DNA of 33,723 nucleotides, from assembly GCA_018064505.1 (NCBI GenBank), contig JAGHVC010000212.1, positions 1 through 33,723 on the forward strand, written 5' to 3'. The translations under genes and the position numbers were made by a program. Source of the stretch: Candidatus Minthosoma caballi. GTDB lineage: Bacteria; Bacteroidota; Bacteroidia; Bacteroidales; Bacteroidaceae. The notes below the pieces were generated by a model that was not told where the DNA came from, searched no databases, and saw only the letters and a list, made by a program, of their open reading frames with translations. Numbering within the stretch: position 1 is the first letter of the stretch; every line of letters begins with the position of its first letter. Positions 24,701 to 32,701 of the stretch are shown here, in pieces.

Positions 24701-24860
24701 GATGGCAAGCCTCACTACGATCTTAGGAATGATTCCTCTTGTTCCAGATGCAATGTTTGGTTCGCTTGCCGTCACCATCATGGGCGGACTCTTCATAGGC
24801 ACTCTCATCACTCTCATTTTCATACCAGTGCTGTATTCTTTGTTCTTTAAAGTGAAATAA
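21726..24860 (+). CDS. RND multidrug-type efflux pump (AcrB/MexB superfamily)
   Basis: A 1044-residue inner-membrane pump, the usual size for the HAE-1-like group. It begins with TM1 at about 14-34, then the first periplasmic half, TM2-6 at about 330-490, the second periplasmic half, and TM8-12 near the end (GFPISIVIMIFILVMLF onwards). In TM4 the sequence is GMLVDNAIVIVDG: Asp402 is kept while the second acidic residue of AcrB is Asn403, a change seen in a subset of RND pumps. The TM6-TM7 cytoplasmic loop (about 493-512) is Lys/Asp-rich, with KGVNDDKK, closely like the same loop in the metal pump. It forms a tripartite system with the lipoprotein upstream and the channel that starts 34 bases downstream. 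Confidence 0.94.
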   Translation: MINFSKWALDNSKLVNFMVVCLVIGGVLAYSSMSKLEDPAIKVKQAMIVTTYPGASAHQVELEVTDPIEKSIREMTTINNIQSSSYADLSLITVELLTTVPNEEVEQQWDMLRRKVNNVQGKLPAGASASAVRDDFGDVYGMFYALTGDGLTDTQMSDYAELIKREVGDIEGVSRVEIYGKRSECINIELRQDKMANLGVMPTEVIQTLNNQNKTSYAGYYENGDRRIRVAVDDQFDNVVDIANMLIQGHDDDQLRIKDIATVTKSYEATTRNKMDRDGKRSLGISIACLNDYDITKVGSKVEKCIQNIEHRLPVGVECEKVFFQPERVNNALNTFLVNLLESVIIVVVVLIFFMGWRSGVIIGTSLVVIVFGSFLVLQGFDGTLQRVSLASFILAMGMLVDNAIVIVDGVLVDLKLGKPRMEALTSIGQKTAMPLLGATLIAILAFLPIFMSPDTAGVYVRDLFIVIAVSLLLSWLLALTHAPIMSDWMFARKGKGVNDDKKDMKKDLYKGKSYELLEVVLKFGLRHRWMMVAAAVVLLAISGLCYKFLNQAFFPDMEYDQLYMEYKLPEGNNSSQVEKDLMEISKVLKKHDYITHITASVGGTPSRYNLVRSIATPSLAYGELIVDFDSPSSLVEHIDSLQREISNLYPDAYVKFKRYNLMFKKYPIEACFHGPDPAVLHQLTDSAKAIAIASSKTYLVTSDWEPQVPVLSIDYDQAVARNIGLTRGDVALSMMAYTGGIPIGSFYDGIHAENIYVKCIDENGDNIDRLNDAQIFGMMPSLGKFMNRNTIQKLITGTVTKEEIIENLIQTTPLRQVSHGIDIKWEEPVVVRYNGQRTQRMQCSPCPGVGTEEARTAIAEEIEKIKLPEGYTLSWEGEKKASAQAMKYLFNGFPISIVIMIFILVMLFKDYKKPAIIFCCIPLILIGVTPVVLMTGKPFGFVAIVGVLGLIGMMIKNGIVLMDEINLEISSGIKPRKALIQSSKSRLRPVMMASLTTILGMIPLVPDAMFGSLAVTIMGGLFIGTLITLIFIPVLYSLFFKVK

Positions 24861-24894
24861 TTTTGAATACCTACTTATATACTTACATATTAAT

Positions 24895-26277
24895 ATGAAA
24901 CGAGCATTCACTATTATAGCATCTCTCATCATTTCTCTTTCATCGCTGTGTCAGACACTCTCATTAGAGCAGTGCAAGCAATTAGCATTAGAACATAACA
25001 AGTCGCTTTCTTCTGCTAAAGTGCAGCTTGAAAAGTCACAGTTTGACATGCAATCCTATAAGGCCAACTTCTTTCCAAAGATTGACTTGATGGCTATGGA
25101 TTTCTACAGCAATGCAAAAGGCGATATCAGTATTGACGGTTTTCAGTTACCAATCAAAAAGTTAGATCTCGCTACTGGCACTTACAACTACGATGTCACA
25201 ATACTCCCCGACGGAAGTTATGTGTATAATTCCTATACAGATGTGCCAGACATCAGTCGCGAATGGAAATTGAAAAACATCTTCATGGGTGGCGTCTCGC
25301 TTATGGAGCCCATCTACTCTGGAGGTAAGGTTTCAACAGCCTACAATATGTCAAAATTAGGAGTAAGCATTGCAAAAGACAATATCAGATTGTCCGAATC
25401 GGAAGTAGTAGTCAATACGGAAGAAGCCTACATTATGGCAATCAAAACAAAAGAGCTTGGAGATGTGGCGCGTAGGTATCAGACTTTGCTTCAGGAACTT
25501 AAGAAAAATGTTGACGCAGCTTTTCGGCACGGCATGAGTACCCGCAACGACATCATGAAGGTGCAAGTTAAACTTAATGAAGCGGAGCTTTCAATCCAGA
25601 AAGCAGACAATGCTCATCGTCTTGCCTTGATGAATCTTTGCCACATCATAGGCATGCCCCTCGATAGCCAGATTGAGGTAGATGCAGAATGTATATCGAC
25701 AAAAGAGGATAGCGCGACAGGCGGCAGTATTGAGTCTCGCCCAGAGTATGCCATGCTTGAGAAAAAAACAGAACTAGCTCGTCACAATATAAAGCTCACT
25801 AAGAGTGACTATCTGCCAACTGTTGCTGCAGGTGCAAGCTATACATACGCAAACGGTGGAGAAGTAGGTGGTAAGAAATTGCTCAACAATGGCTCTTTCT
25901 CTGTGGGAATGGCAGTAAAAGTTCCTTTAGATGTCTTCGGAGGTGGTTCCAACAAAGTGCGCTCGGCTCGTGCTGCTTACAAGATTGCCCAGATAGAACA
26001 GCAAGATCTCAATGAGAAAATGCAACTTGAACTCTCCCTCTGTCGCAACTCTCTCTCCGAATCTGCCCTCGAAGTAAAGCTATGCGAATCAGCCCTCGAA
26101 CACGCAGCAGAAAATGTTAGACTATCAAAGCAGCAATACGAAGTAGGTCTTGAACCACTCAGCGAATACCTTGAAACCCAAGCAGTTTGGCAGCAAGCAG
26201 GAGCATCGCTAGTCCAAGCTCGTTGCCAGTATATGCTAGCACAAACCAAGCTGCGAAAAGCATCGGGTGTTTTTTGA
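24895..26277 (+). CDS. Outer-membrane efflux channel (TolC family) of the second RND system
   Basis: A 460-residue protein with a Sec signal ending near SLCQT, followed by the paired OEP repeats of TolC-type channels: LEQCKQLALEHNKSLSSAKV starts the first, and the second follows at about 260. Glycine-containing motifs GGVSLMEPIYSGGKV and VGMAVKVPLDVFGGG mark the two transmembrane hairpins, and SKQQYEVGLEPLSEYLETQ is the classic helix near the end of the second repeat. It lies 34 bases after the pump gene and completes that operon. The convergent MATE gene begins 40 bases away, and I see only a weak hairpin between them. Confidence 0.93.
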   Translation: MKRAFTIIASLIISLSSLCQTLSLEQCKQLALEHNKSLSSAKVQLEKSQFDMQSYKANFFPKIDLMAMDFYSNAKGDISIDGFQLPIKKLDLATGTYNYDVTILPDGSYVYNSYTDVPDISREWKLKNIFMGGVSLMEPIYSGGKVSTAYNMSKLGVSIAKDNIRLSESEVVVNTEEAYIMAIKTKELGDVARRYQTLLQELKKNVDAAFRHGMSTRNDIMKVQVKLNEAELSIQKADNAHRLALMNLCHIIGMPLDSQIEVDAECISTKEDSATGGSIESRPEYAMLEKKTELARHNIKLTKSDYLPTVAAGASYTYANGGEVGGKKLLNNGSFSVGMAVKVPLDVFGGGSNKVRSARAAYKIAQIEQQDLNEKMQLELSLCRNSLSESALEVKLCESALEHAAENVRLSKQQYEVGLEPLSEYLETQAVWQQAGASLVQARCQYMLAQTKLRKASGVF

Positions 26278-26317
26278 TTTGTTTTTCACACAAACCATTT
26301 TACTTTGTACGAGCTAT

Positions 26318-27667
26318 TCATTCTCTTCGTTTTGCAAATCTAATCATTCCAATTGCAAAAATACATGTCATTAGTTCGGCTGAGGGCATTGCAGCCCATA
26401 TACCTGGGATGCCGAATAGGGTAGGCATAGTTATGAATGAAATGAATAGAAGGAGGTAGCCGCGGAGTATTGTAATGATGGATGCGTTGCGAGCTTGCTC
26501 AGTGCTTTGAAGGTAGCCCACAATGACGAGATTGAGAGCAATAAAAAGAAAGCCAGTGCCGAAAATTGGCAATCCATGAAGCGCAAGTGTGTAGGCGTGG
26601 CATCCTGTTGGGAGAAAAAGTCCTGATACTAATGGCGCTCCTAATGACATCATGAGTATGCCTCCGATTCCTACCAGAATGGCAGATGCGAAAGCGAGCT
26701 TTAGGGATTGTCTGATGCGCTGCATATTCTTTACCCCGTATGCAAAACTGATGATTGGCTGTGCCGATACGACGATGGCATTGCCAATGTTGAACACTAT
26801 AGGGAAGCAGTAGCAAGCAAGTGAAAAAGCTGCAACTCCGTCTTCTCCAAGGTGTTTTATGAATACAAAATTACCCACAATCATTACGAAAGCAATAGCA
26901 GCATCGCCAAAGAATGCTGAGCATCCTAAACGCATCTGATAGATGATGTTTCTAATGCTTAGCATTATGCTTTTGTTGCTGAATTTCAGTCTGTAGAGCT
27001 TTATGTTGCGTGAATGGAAAAGCAAGTAACAGAGCGTCACGATACCTGCCACAGCAAAACTGCCAGCTGTTGCAATTGCAGCTCCTTCAATGCCCATGTG
27101 CATCGGAAAGATGAGAAGCCAGTCAAAGAACATATTGCTAATAGCTGCTCCCGTAAGAATCCACATAGCAAGCTTTGGATTTCCGTCAAGTCTGATAAGG
27201 AACATGCCCACAGATGCAAGTGTGCCAAGTGGTTGCAAGAGAGCAATCCAGAACATGTAAGTGGTAGCCAATGGTAACAACTGTTCACTGCTTCCAAACA
27301 AACGGCAAGCTTCGTTTGGGAAACTCAATAGAAGAACGGCAAGGGTGATGGTCAAAACTTCAGCACCGATAATGGCCTGAGTAATGTTGATGTTAGCAGC
27401 TTTCTGTTTGCCCTGACTCATGTGTACGCTCGCAACAACACTTGCTCCCATGCCGAACATCAGAGCTATGCCACCCGGAAGAAGGAAGCAAGGACCCACG
27501 ATGTTGATAGCAGCCAGAGCGTCGCTTCCTGCACCATGTCCAACGAAGGCGCCATCAGTGAGGTTCAGCACCACCATCGAAATCATGCCCACAAGCGTTG
27601 GCCACAACATCTTGAGGAAGATGCGCTTCACATCGCCACTGCCAAAATCTATCTCATCTCTATTCAT
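26318..27667 (-). CDS. MATE-family efflux transporter
   Basis: A 449-residue protein with about twelve hydrophobic segments spread evenly over its length, in two MatE repeats (about 15-180 and 240-410). Typical early signatures are MLWPTLVGMISMVVLNLTDGAFVG and, after it, LAAINIVGPCFLL and MFGMGASVVASVHMSQGK. It resembles the MepA/NorM-like branch that exports cationic drugs against a Na+ or H+ gradient. It has its own minus-strand promoter and a leader of about 150 bases. It is not part of the convergent RND operon, but together they make this stretch an efflux cluster. Substrate specificity cannot be inferred. Confidence 0.92.
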   Translation of the reverse strand: MNRDEIDFGSGDVKRIFLKMLWPTLVGMISMVVLNLTDGAFVGHGAGSDALAAINIVGPCFLLPGGIALMFGMGASVVASVHMSQGKQKAANINITQAIIGAEVLTITLAVLLLSFPNEACRLFGSSEQLLPLATTYMFWIALLQPLGTLASVGMFLIRLDGNPKLAMWILTGAAISNMFFDWLLIFPMHMGIEGAAIATAGSFAVAGIVTLCYLLFHSRNIKLYRLKFSNKSIMLSIRNIIYQMRLGCSAFFGDAAIAFVMIVGNFVFIKHLGEDGVAAFSLACYCFPIVFNIGNAIVVSAQPIISFAYGVKNMQRIRQSLKLAFASAILVGIGGILMMSLGAPLVSGLFLPTGCHAYTLALHGLPIFGTGFLFIALNLVIVGYLQSTEQARNASIITILRGYLLLFISFITMPTLFGIPGIWAAMPSAELMTCIFAIGMIRFAKRRE

Positions 27668-27824
27668 TTATTCTCTATCTTTTTTTAGCATCACAGTTAT
27701 TAATCTTTACAACATATATGTCAGTATTCCTTGGCACTCCTGGCATATTTGTTCGCAGAGTTATCACAAAGTACTTGGAGCGATTGCTGAAAGAACCTTT
27801 ATTGCTTAATGAAAAGTTATACTG

Positions 27825-27858
27825 CAAAAATACTCAATATCTTTCGAAAATACACAAA
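27825..27858 (-). promoter_or_regulatory. Promoter of the MATE gene
   Basis: On the minus strand TTTG (27855-27858) and TATTTTTG (27825-27832) are 22 bases apart, within the Bacteroidota range. The 330-base divergent gap 27668-27998 otherwise holds only AT-rich sequence and the promoter of the SDR gene. Confidence 0.6.
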
Positions 27859-27939
27859 TCCAGCAAACTATTCTTTTCAAACGGATGCTATATTTGTCAT
27901 TTTCGGAACTAAAGAGCCACAAATATTTGGTAAAAAGCG

Positions 27940-27947
27940 TAACTTTG
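27940..27947 (+). promoter_or_regulatory. Likely -7 element for the SDR gene
   Basis: TAACTTTG matches TAnnTTTG and lies about 50 bases before the ATG. A clear TTTG at the -33 distance is absent. An alternative TATATTTG is present about 50 bases further upstream. Confidence 0.45.
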
Positions 27948-27998
27948 CAAAAATTGACATAAAGATATATTGTAGTTTCAGACAAGCATTAAAAACAC

Positions 27999-28712
27999 AT
28001 GAATATGAAGCAGACAGCATTTATTACAGGCGCCAACAAAGGCATCGGCTTTGGCATAGCAAAGCACTTAGGAAAGAAAGGATATAGCATCGTGCTTGGA
28101 GCTCGCAATGCAGAGCGCGCAGAACAGGCAATTTCCACCCTCAAGGCAGAAGGGGTTGATGTAGCAGGATGGGTGAGCATTGAGCTTGCTGACCTCGACA
28201 GCATAGAGAAAGCAGCTGCAGCCATCAGCAACGACTACCCTCAACTCACTCTTCTTGTAAACAATGCAGGCATTCCTGGCAATATGGCTTCGATGAGCTA
28301 TGACACTGATATGAAGGATATTAAGGAAACTCTGGATGTGAATTTCATTGGCACTTTTGCCCTCACAAAAGCACTTGTTCCGCTCATTGCAAATAACAAA
28401 GGTCGCATTGTGAACATCACCGTTCCTTCCGAAATCAGTCCTTACTGGCATCCATTAGCTTATGTGGCAAGCAAGGCAGCTCAGAACGCAATGATGGGTG
28501 TCATGGCAATAGAGTTCCAGCAGAACAATGTGCCAGTAGAGATATTCTCCGTACATCCTGGACCAACCACAACCGACCTCAACGGCAATATGTCATTGCC
28601 AGGATTCCACGACATCGACACCGTTGGCCAGAAGACAGCAGAGCTTATCACCGACGGCAAATCTCATCAGGGTGAGTTTGTTGAGCTCTATCCGATTGTG
28701 AAAGAAGACTGA
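27999..28712 (+). CDS. Short-chain dehydrogenase/reductase (classical SDR)
   Basis: A 237-residue cytosolic NAD(P)-dependent oxidoreductase. The cofactor motif TGANKGIG is at 10-17, NNAG at 88-91 and the catalytic YVASK with Tyr155 and Lys159; Ser144 precedes it, and the VHPGPTTTDL segment after it is normal for the family. Basic Arg36 in the strand-2 end (LGARNAER) favours NADPH over NADH. The start at 27999 is the first of two in-frame ATGs two codons apart (28005 is the other). The substrate cannot be read from sequence. The gene is monocistronic and converges with the TfoX-like gene 21 bases downstream. Confidence 0.93.
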   Translation: MNMKQTAFITGANKGIGFGIAKHLGKKGYSIVLGARNAERAEQAISTLKAEGVDVAGWVSIELADLDSIEKAAAAISNDYPQLTLLVNNAGIPGNMASMSYDTDMKDIKETLDVNFIGTFALTKALVPLIANNKGRIVNITVPSEISPYWHPLAYVASKAAQNAMMGVMAIEFQQNNVPVEIFSVHPGPTTTDLNGNMSLPGFHDIDTVGQKTAELITDGKSHQGEFVELYPIVKED

Positions 28713-28733
28713 TAATTCAGAACACCTACTTAA

Positions 28734-29051
28734 CTACTTCTTTTTCTTCGATTTAGGATAAGGAACATGCGGCAGCAAGGTGCTAACCACAGCTGTGGCA
28801 TGTTCCTTATGTTCTATATTAAGTATAAAATGCTCCTTAGCGCCATCGTAGGGAAAACCAACTTCTGCATCTTGCATCATTTCCTCAATAGCCGTATGCT
28901 TTTTTATGTAAGCAATGTTATCGCACGCCAAGATGACAGGCTTCTCGTCCACATATATGCAGTAGTCGCCAAACATCTTTCGAGTGCGAATCACTCCCAC
29001 ACCTTCCAGTTGTGAGCATACGAAATCAATGAATTCAATAGTGCATGCCAT
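28734..29051 (-). CDS. TfoX N-terminal-domain protein
   Basis: A 105-residue protein made of a single TfoX-N domain, with the family's start IEFIDFVCSQLEGVGVIRTRKMFG and the strand pair DYCIYVDEKPVILACDNIAYIK. It lacks the C-terminal TfoX domain present in the competence regulator Sxy/TfoX, so a role in DNA uptake should not be assumed. The tail is a run of lysines (SKKKK), perhaps for nucleic-acid contact. It has its own promoter at 29072-29079 and is not coupled to the histidine kinase gene upstream. Confidence 0.88.
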   Translation of the reverse strand: MACTIEFIDFVCSQLEGVGVIRTRKMFGDYCIYVDEKPVILACDNIAYIKKHTAIEEMMQDAEVGFPYDGAKEHFILNIEHKEHATAVVSTLLPHVPYPKSKKKK

Positions 29052-29071
29052 ATAAATATCAATTGTTCATG

Positions 29072-29079
29072 CAAAGATA
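29072..29079 (-). promoter_or_regulatory. -7 element of the TfoX-like gene
   Basis: TATCTTTG on the minus strand matches TAnnTTTG, 20 bases before the ATG. The -33 region is only weakly similar to TTTG. Confidence 0.5.
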
Positions 29080-29115
29080 ATAAGAATAATTGGATTGAGA
29101 AATGAATGGCAGTAT

Positions 29116-30345
29116 TTACTTCACTTTCAGCCCAATCTCAATAGTCAGCCCTCCGTCTATAGTGGCAGAAGCAGTGGCATAGCCACCGTAGCGCAAGGCT
29201 ATGTTCTTCACTATGGCAAGTCCAAGTCCAGTGCCTCCAAGACGGCGTGAACGACCCTTGTCGGTGCGATAGAAACGCTCGAAAAGATGTGGAAGATGAT
29301 CTGAGGATACTCCCGAGCCGTTGTCAATGAATTGGAATACATGCCCATCCTTGCCGCACTTCACTTTGATTTCAAAATAAGTAGCACCCGACGCATAAGC
29401 AAGCGTGTTGCTGAATATGTTTCTGAAAAGAGAATCAATGAGCGACGAATCGCCCTGCAGGAGAATATGTTCAGGCACCGACTCCATGCGAACCTCTATC
29501 CTGTGTTCCGCAAACTGCATCGCCGTCTCATCTGCTATTTGTCTCAGAATCTGGGCAGCATCAATCGTAGTTGAAGGTCGTGCCAGATTCGCTTCGTCCA
29601 GTTGTGTCAGCGTGCTCATGTCTGTAAGCAGCCTGCTCATTCTCTTGCTTTGAGTGTAGCATCGATTAATAAACTCAGTGCGCTTGTCCTCAGGCATAGC
29701 AGGATTATCAACCAGAGTTTCGAGATACCCCCCAATAGTAGCAGCAGGCGTTTTCAGTTCGTGAGCCGCATTTTCCGTCAGCTGTCGCTTGATGCGTTGC
29801 TTCTCAGCCTCGCTGTTTTTAAGTCGAGAGCGGAAGTAGAGCACCACGGCAATGAGCAGCAAGATGCCAATAGTGTAGTAGATGAAGGTGTAGTCGCGCT
29901 CGAGGCTCGCAGTGAGCGGAGCAGAGTAGGGCACAGCCGAGCGAACAATCTTTCCACGCTCAGAAAAGTAAGTGGCAGAATAGAAATACTTCTCTCCATT
30001 CGTGTTAGAAGTGCGCTTAATGTCATATCCCGAGCCATGCATTAGAGCCTCCTGCACCTCCTTGCGCTGCAAGTGATTACCCATGAGAGTCAGGTTTTGC
30101 TCATGGCTGTCGAACAAGACATTACCTAACGAGTCAATAATTGTGACACGAATAGCCGTATCCGTTACAAGTCCGTCATACATGAGAGTCCTCATGTTAT
30201 TCAGTTGCAGCTGTGCATGCAAAATATCGCATCTGAAAGCATGTTCACGGCGATATTCGTAGATGCCCAGACTGATGGTGAAAATCACAACCATTGCAGT
30301 TGCGATGCCAAACAGATAGTTGATATATTTATTCTTTTGAATCAT
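29116..30345 (-). CDS. Sensor histidine kinase (PhoR-like)
   Basis: A 409-residue membrane kinase: TM1 at about 8-28, a periplasmic sensor region of about 120 residues, TM2 at about 153-171, then the dimerisation/phosphoacceptor helix with ENAAHELKTP (His195). The ATPase domain has the N box (SLFRNIFSNTLAYAS), G1 (DNGSGV), the F box (LFERFYRTD) and G2 (GGTGLGLAIVK). Most relatives have NxSHELKTP; here the residue before His is Ala. It lies 65 bases after the response-regulator gene in the same direction, so the two form a pair. The Pho-box-like repeats in front of the pair and the divergent porin point to phosphate limitation as the signal, which is inference. Confidence 0.93.
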   Translation of the reverse strand: MIQKNKYINYLFGIATAMVVIFTISLGIYEYRREHAFRCDILHAQLQLNNMRTLMYDGLVTDTAIRVTIIDSLGNVLFDSHEQNLTLMGNHLQRKEVQEALMHGSGYDIKRTSNTNGEKYFYSATYFSERGKIVRSAVPYSAPLTASLERDYTFIYYTIGILLLIAVVLYFRSRLKNSEAEKQRIKRQLTENAAHELKTPAATIGGYLETLVDNPAMPEDKRTEFINRCYTQSKRMSRLLTDMSTLTQLDEANLARPSTTIDAAQILRQIADETAMQFAEHRIEVRMESVPEHILLQGDSSLIDSLFRNIFSNTLAYASGATYFEIKVKCGKDGHVFQFIDNGSGVSSDHLPHLFERFYRTDKGRSRRLGGTGLGLAIVKNIALRYGGYATASATIDGGLTIEIGLKVK

Positions 30346-30410
30346 TAGCGGTTTGTTTTAAGCCAGAAGCATGAAGCAAGAGGCACTTCACACATTCCCT
30401 TTCTGTTCTC

Positions 30411-31178
30411 CTACTTCTCAAACAAATACCCATACCCAAACTTAGTTCTAATGCATTCGCCATATCTCCCAATTTTCTTTCGAATGCGAGTGATGTTCAC
30501 ATCAACGGTGCGGTCAAGCACCACAGTGTCGTTAGGCCATACCGTTTGCAGAATCTTCTCGCGCGAGAACACCTGCCCAGGAGAGCTGAGCAAGAGGGTG
30601 AGCAGTTCAAATTCAAGCTTTGTAAATGGCACTTCCTTGCCATCCACCGTGCATTCAATGCGATCGAGATCCATCATAAGTCCCTCATATGCAAGCATAT
30701 TGTCTCTTGCCTCATTTCGCTTAGCCCCTCCATCCGAGGCCATATCCGCACGAGAATGCTCCCTTTCGAGCGATTCAGCCGAAGCCTTAGGCACGCTTCT
30801 TCGCAGCACAGCTCTCACCCTTGCCTTCACCTCGCTGATGCGGAAAGGCTTGCAGATGTAGTCATCGCTGCCTAGACCGAAGCCCGTCAGCAAGTCATCC
30901 TCCGCAGTCTTAGCCGTGCAGAAGATGATAGGAATGCCAGCAGTGCGCGCATTAGCCTTCAGTTCCCTTGCCCATTCAAACCCCGACTTAGGAGTCATCA
31001 TTACATCAAGCAGAATCAGGTCAATGCCCTCATTCCTCAGCCATTGCCCATTCACAATCTCCTGAGCCTCATCAGCCCCTTCAGCGGTGAAAACATCATA
31101 TCCCTCCATTTCGAGGTTGAAACGGAGGATTTCAAGAATGTCAGGTTCGTCATCGACAATAAGAATTCTCTTTGCCAT
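30411..31178 (-). CDS. OmpR/PhoB-family response regulator
   Basis: A 255-residue regulator. The receiver domain (2-122) shows the acidic pocket DDE (9-11), phospho-acceptor Asp58 in LILLDVMM, Thr88 and Lys110 in the CKPF motif. The C-terminal winged helix (about 157-254) has FTKLEFELLTLL, the DNA-recognition helix around VLDRTVDVNITRIRKKIG and the closing wing IRTKFGYGYLFEK. The linker between the domains is unusually long (about 30 residues, charged and Ser/Ala-rich), making the protein longer than a typical PhoB. The ATG at 31176-31178 is chosen over one ten codons upstream because it starts the receiver strand AKRILIVDDE. It is the first gene of the pair and probably autoregulates through the adjacent repeats. 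Confidence 0.94.
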   Translation of the reverse strand: MAKRILIVDDEPDILEILRFNLEMEGYDVFTAEGADEAQEIVNGQWLRNEGIDLILLDVMMTPKSGFEWARELKANARTAGIPIIFCTAKTAEDDLLTGFGLGSDDYICKPFRISEVKARVRAVLRRSVPKASAESLEREHSRADMASDGGAKRNEARDNMLAYEGLMMDLDRIECTVDGKEVPFTKLEFELLTLLLSSPGQVFSREKILQTVWPNDTVVLDRTVDVNITRIRKKIGRYGECIRTKFGYGYLFEK

Positions 31179-31205
31179 ATTATTTATATTTGACCATTTT
31201 CGATG

Positions 31206-31240
31206 CAAATATACATATTTATATTATTCTGTGCTTCAAA
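31206..31240 (-). promoter_or_regulatory. Promoter of the response-regulator/kinase pair
   Basis: On the minus strand TATATTTG (31206-31213) is a perfect -7 element, with TTTG at 31237-31240 (23-base spacer). Transcription would start near 31200, about 20 bases before the ATG. Confidence 0.55.
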
Positions 31241-31261
31241 ACCAAGTGCTGCAAAGCAATA

Positions 31262-31330
31262 TTTAACAACATTGTAACACCTGCAATCAAATTCATTGCA
31301 TTGTAACACCTCTGTAACCACTCTGTAACA
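31262..31330. promoter_or_regulatory. Pho-box-like direct repeats in the divergent promoter region
   Basis: TGTAACA-type heptamers occur at 31302-31308, 31313-31319 (TGTAACC) and 31324-31330, exactly 11 bases apart. A second pair lies at 31262-31268 (TTTAACA) and 31273-31279, also 11 bases apart. Heptamers at an 11-base period are the plan of PhoB-type binding sites (E. coli Pho box: CTGTCAT repeats). The triple block sits where the -33 region of the porin promoter should be; the following GACCTTTG (31340-31347) is a near -7 element that lacks the usual TA, as expected for an activator-dependent promoter. Confidence 0.72.
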
Positions 31331-31395
31331 CAGTATGCCGACCTTTGCAGCATCATTCTGAGACCAAACCAAATCCCCAGGATGAGGCAGATATA

Positions 31396-32532
31396 ATGAA
31401 TAAAACAAAAACATGCTTATTTGTTCTCCTTGCATTTCTCTATGCAGAAGCAGCATCGGCACAGACATTGGAAGAACGCATTTCTACACTTGAAAAGCAA
31501 TTGGAAAAGGTGAACGCCACCCGCAACAATGCACCCCAGCTTCACGGCATTCTCCGTGGCAAGTATGAGTATCAACCAGACCTCGAAGCCAGTCGTTTCG
31601 AGGTGCGCAATGCCCGCTTGTCGGTTGACGGCAATCTGCCCATGCGAAGCAGCTACAAGCTCGAAGTTGACCTCTGTGACGAGTCACAGATCAAGATGAA
31701 AGACGCATGGGTGCGCGTGAATCCATGGAAAACCCTTCGTGCCACAATCGGTCAGCAGCGCATGCCGTTCAGCATCGATGCACACCGCAATCCCTCAGCC
31801 CAGTATTTTGCCAATCGTTCATTCATAGCCAAGCAAGTGGGTGACATGCGCGATGTAGGCTTTCAGATTGGATACGATTTCAAGACCACAGAAGGTCGAA
31901 AACTGCTCTCTATTGATACTGGCGTGTTCAATGGCTCCAACCTCGACAATCAGAAGACAGCATGGTTTAAGTCGCCAGGCTACTCAGCTCGCGTGCAGTA
32001 TTATCCAGTCAAAGGATTAGCCATCGTTCCGAGCATCCAGCACCAGCAGATAGCAGACCGCAAGGCATCCTACACATCACTCGACTTCGGAGCATACTAT
32101 GAGTTCTCAGGCTTACACCTCGAAGCAGAATACCTCCGCAAGCACTATGCACACGATGTCTTCAACGATTGCAATGCCGTCGATGCAATGGTCATCTGGT
32201 CGCTCCCTGCCACATTTCTCGAGAATAGAAACTCATACATTCAAGGCATAGATCTTTTTATGCGCTACGATTGCATGGACAACCACAGCGATGGCAAGAA
32301 AGGTTTTGAGGAATCAAATCTACAGTCCGCAAATGGAGAGACACGAAGAGTCCTGCTGCAATCAGATGCAAAGCGTCAGCGTCTCACAGCAGGCATCACC
32401 TTCCATGTAGCCAACCAGCATTTCCCAACCGACATTCGTCTCAACTACGAGAAGTACTGGTATGCCAAAGGAGCCACTCCAAAAGAAAGCGAGCAAGACA
32501 AGATAGTAGCAGAACTAATGATTCGTTTCTAA
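31396..32532 (+). CDS. Phosphate-selective porin O/P-like outer-membrane protein
   Basis: A 378-residue protein with a Sec signal ending AASAQ, then a short coiled coil (LEERISTLEKQLEKV) as found in OprO/OprP-type trimeric porins, followed by a beta-barrel: alternating strands such as GKYEYQP, RFEVRNARLSVDGNL, YKLEVDL, VGFQIGYDF and YSARVQYYP, and a C-terminal Phe (VAELMIRF). The ATG at 31396 is chosen because it opens a normal signal peptide; the frame runs 17 codons further upstream with no such feature. It is divergent from the PhoB/PhoR-like pair and preceded by Pho-box-like repeats, so it is probably induced under phosphate limitation to take up phosphate or polyphosphate across the outer membrane. 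Confidence 0.9.
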   Translation: MNKTKTCLFVLLAFLYAEAASAQTLEERISTLEKQLEKVNATRNNAPQLHGILRGKYEYQPDLEASRFEVRNARLSVDGNLPMRSSYKLEVDLCDESQIKMKDAWVRVNPWKTLRATIGQQRMPFSIDAHRNPSAQYFANRSFIAKQVGDMRDVGFQIGYDFKTTEGRKLLSIDTGVFNGSNLDNQKTAWFKSPGYSARVQYYPVKGLAIVPSIQHQQIADRKASYTSLDFGAYYEFSGLHLEAEYLRKHYAHDVFNDCNAVDAMVIWSLPATFLENRNSYIQGIDLFMRYDCMDNHSDGKKGFEESNLQSANGETRRVLLQSDAKRQRLTAGITFHVANQHFPTDIRLNYEKYWYAKGATPKESEQDKIVAELMIRF

Positions 32533-32553
32533 TTATCCCCCCACACTAAAAAG

Positions 32554-32670
32554 ATGATGGATACAGATTTCACCATAATTGACTATTTCGAAGATGCAGA
32601 AGAGATAGAATTCTCTCGTTCCATGTCCTTCCCCGAAGAAGAAGTTGACGATGATGACGATGACGATTAA
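32554..32670 (+). CDS. Small acidic ORF downstream of the porin (38 residues)
   Basis: Starting 21 bases after the porin stop, ATGATG opens a 38-codon frame ending TAA at 32668-32670. The product has almost no basic residues (one Arg), is rich in Asp and Glu throughout and ends VDDDDDDD. There is no signal peptide. An A-rich leader precedes the start, as is usual for translated genes in this group. Its position as a likely second gene of the porin operon supports expression, but the Asp tail is encoded by a GACGAT-type simple repeat like those found elsewhere in the window, so it may be a non-functional frame. Confidence 0.45.
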   Translation: MMDTDFTIIDYFEDAEEIEFSRSMSFPEEEVDDDDDDD

Positions 32671-32701
32671 GTATCATCATCTCATCATCGGGGCGAAGAG
32701 G

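Noticed and set aside
26278-26317. Terminator between the convergent TolC-like and MATE genes
   Set aside because: Only a GTTT/AAAC pair is visible; too weak to call.
27718-27912. A 64-codon plus-strand frame in the MATE-SDR gap
   Set aside because: No motif, no promoter at a suitable distance, and it overlaps the predicted MATE promoter.
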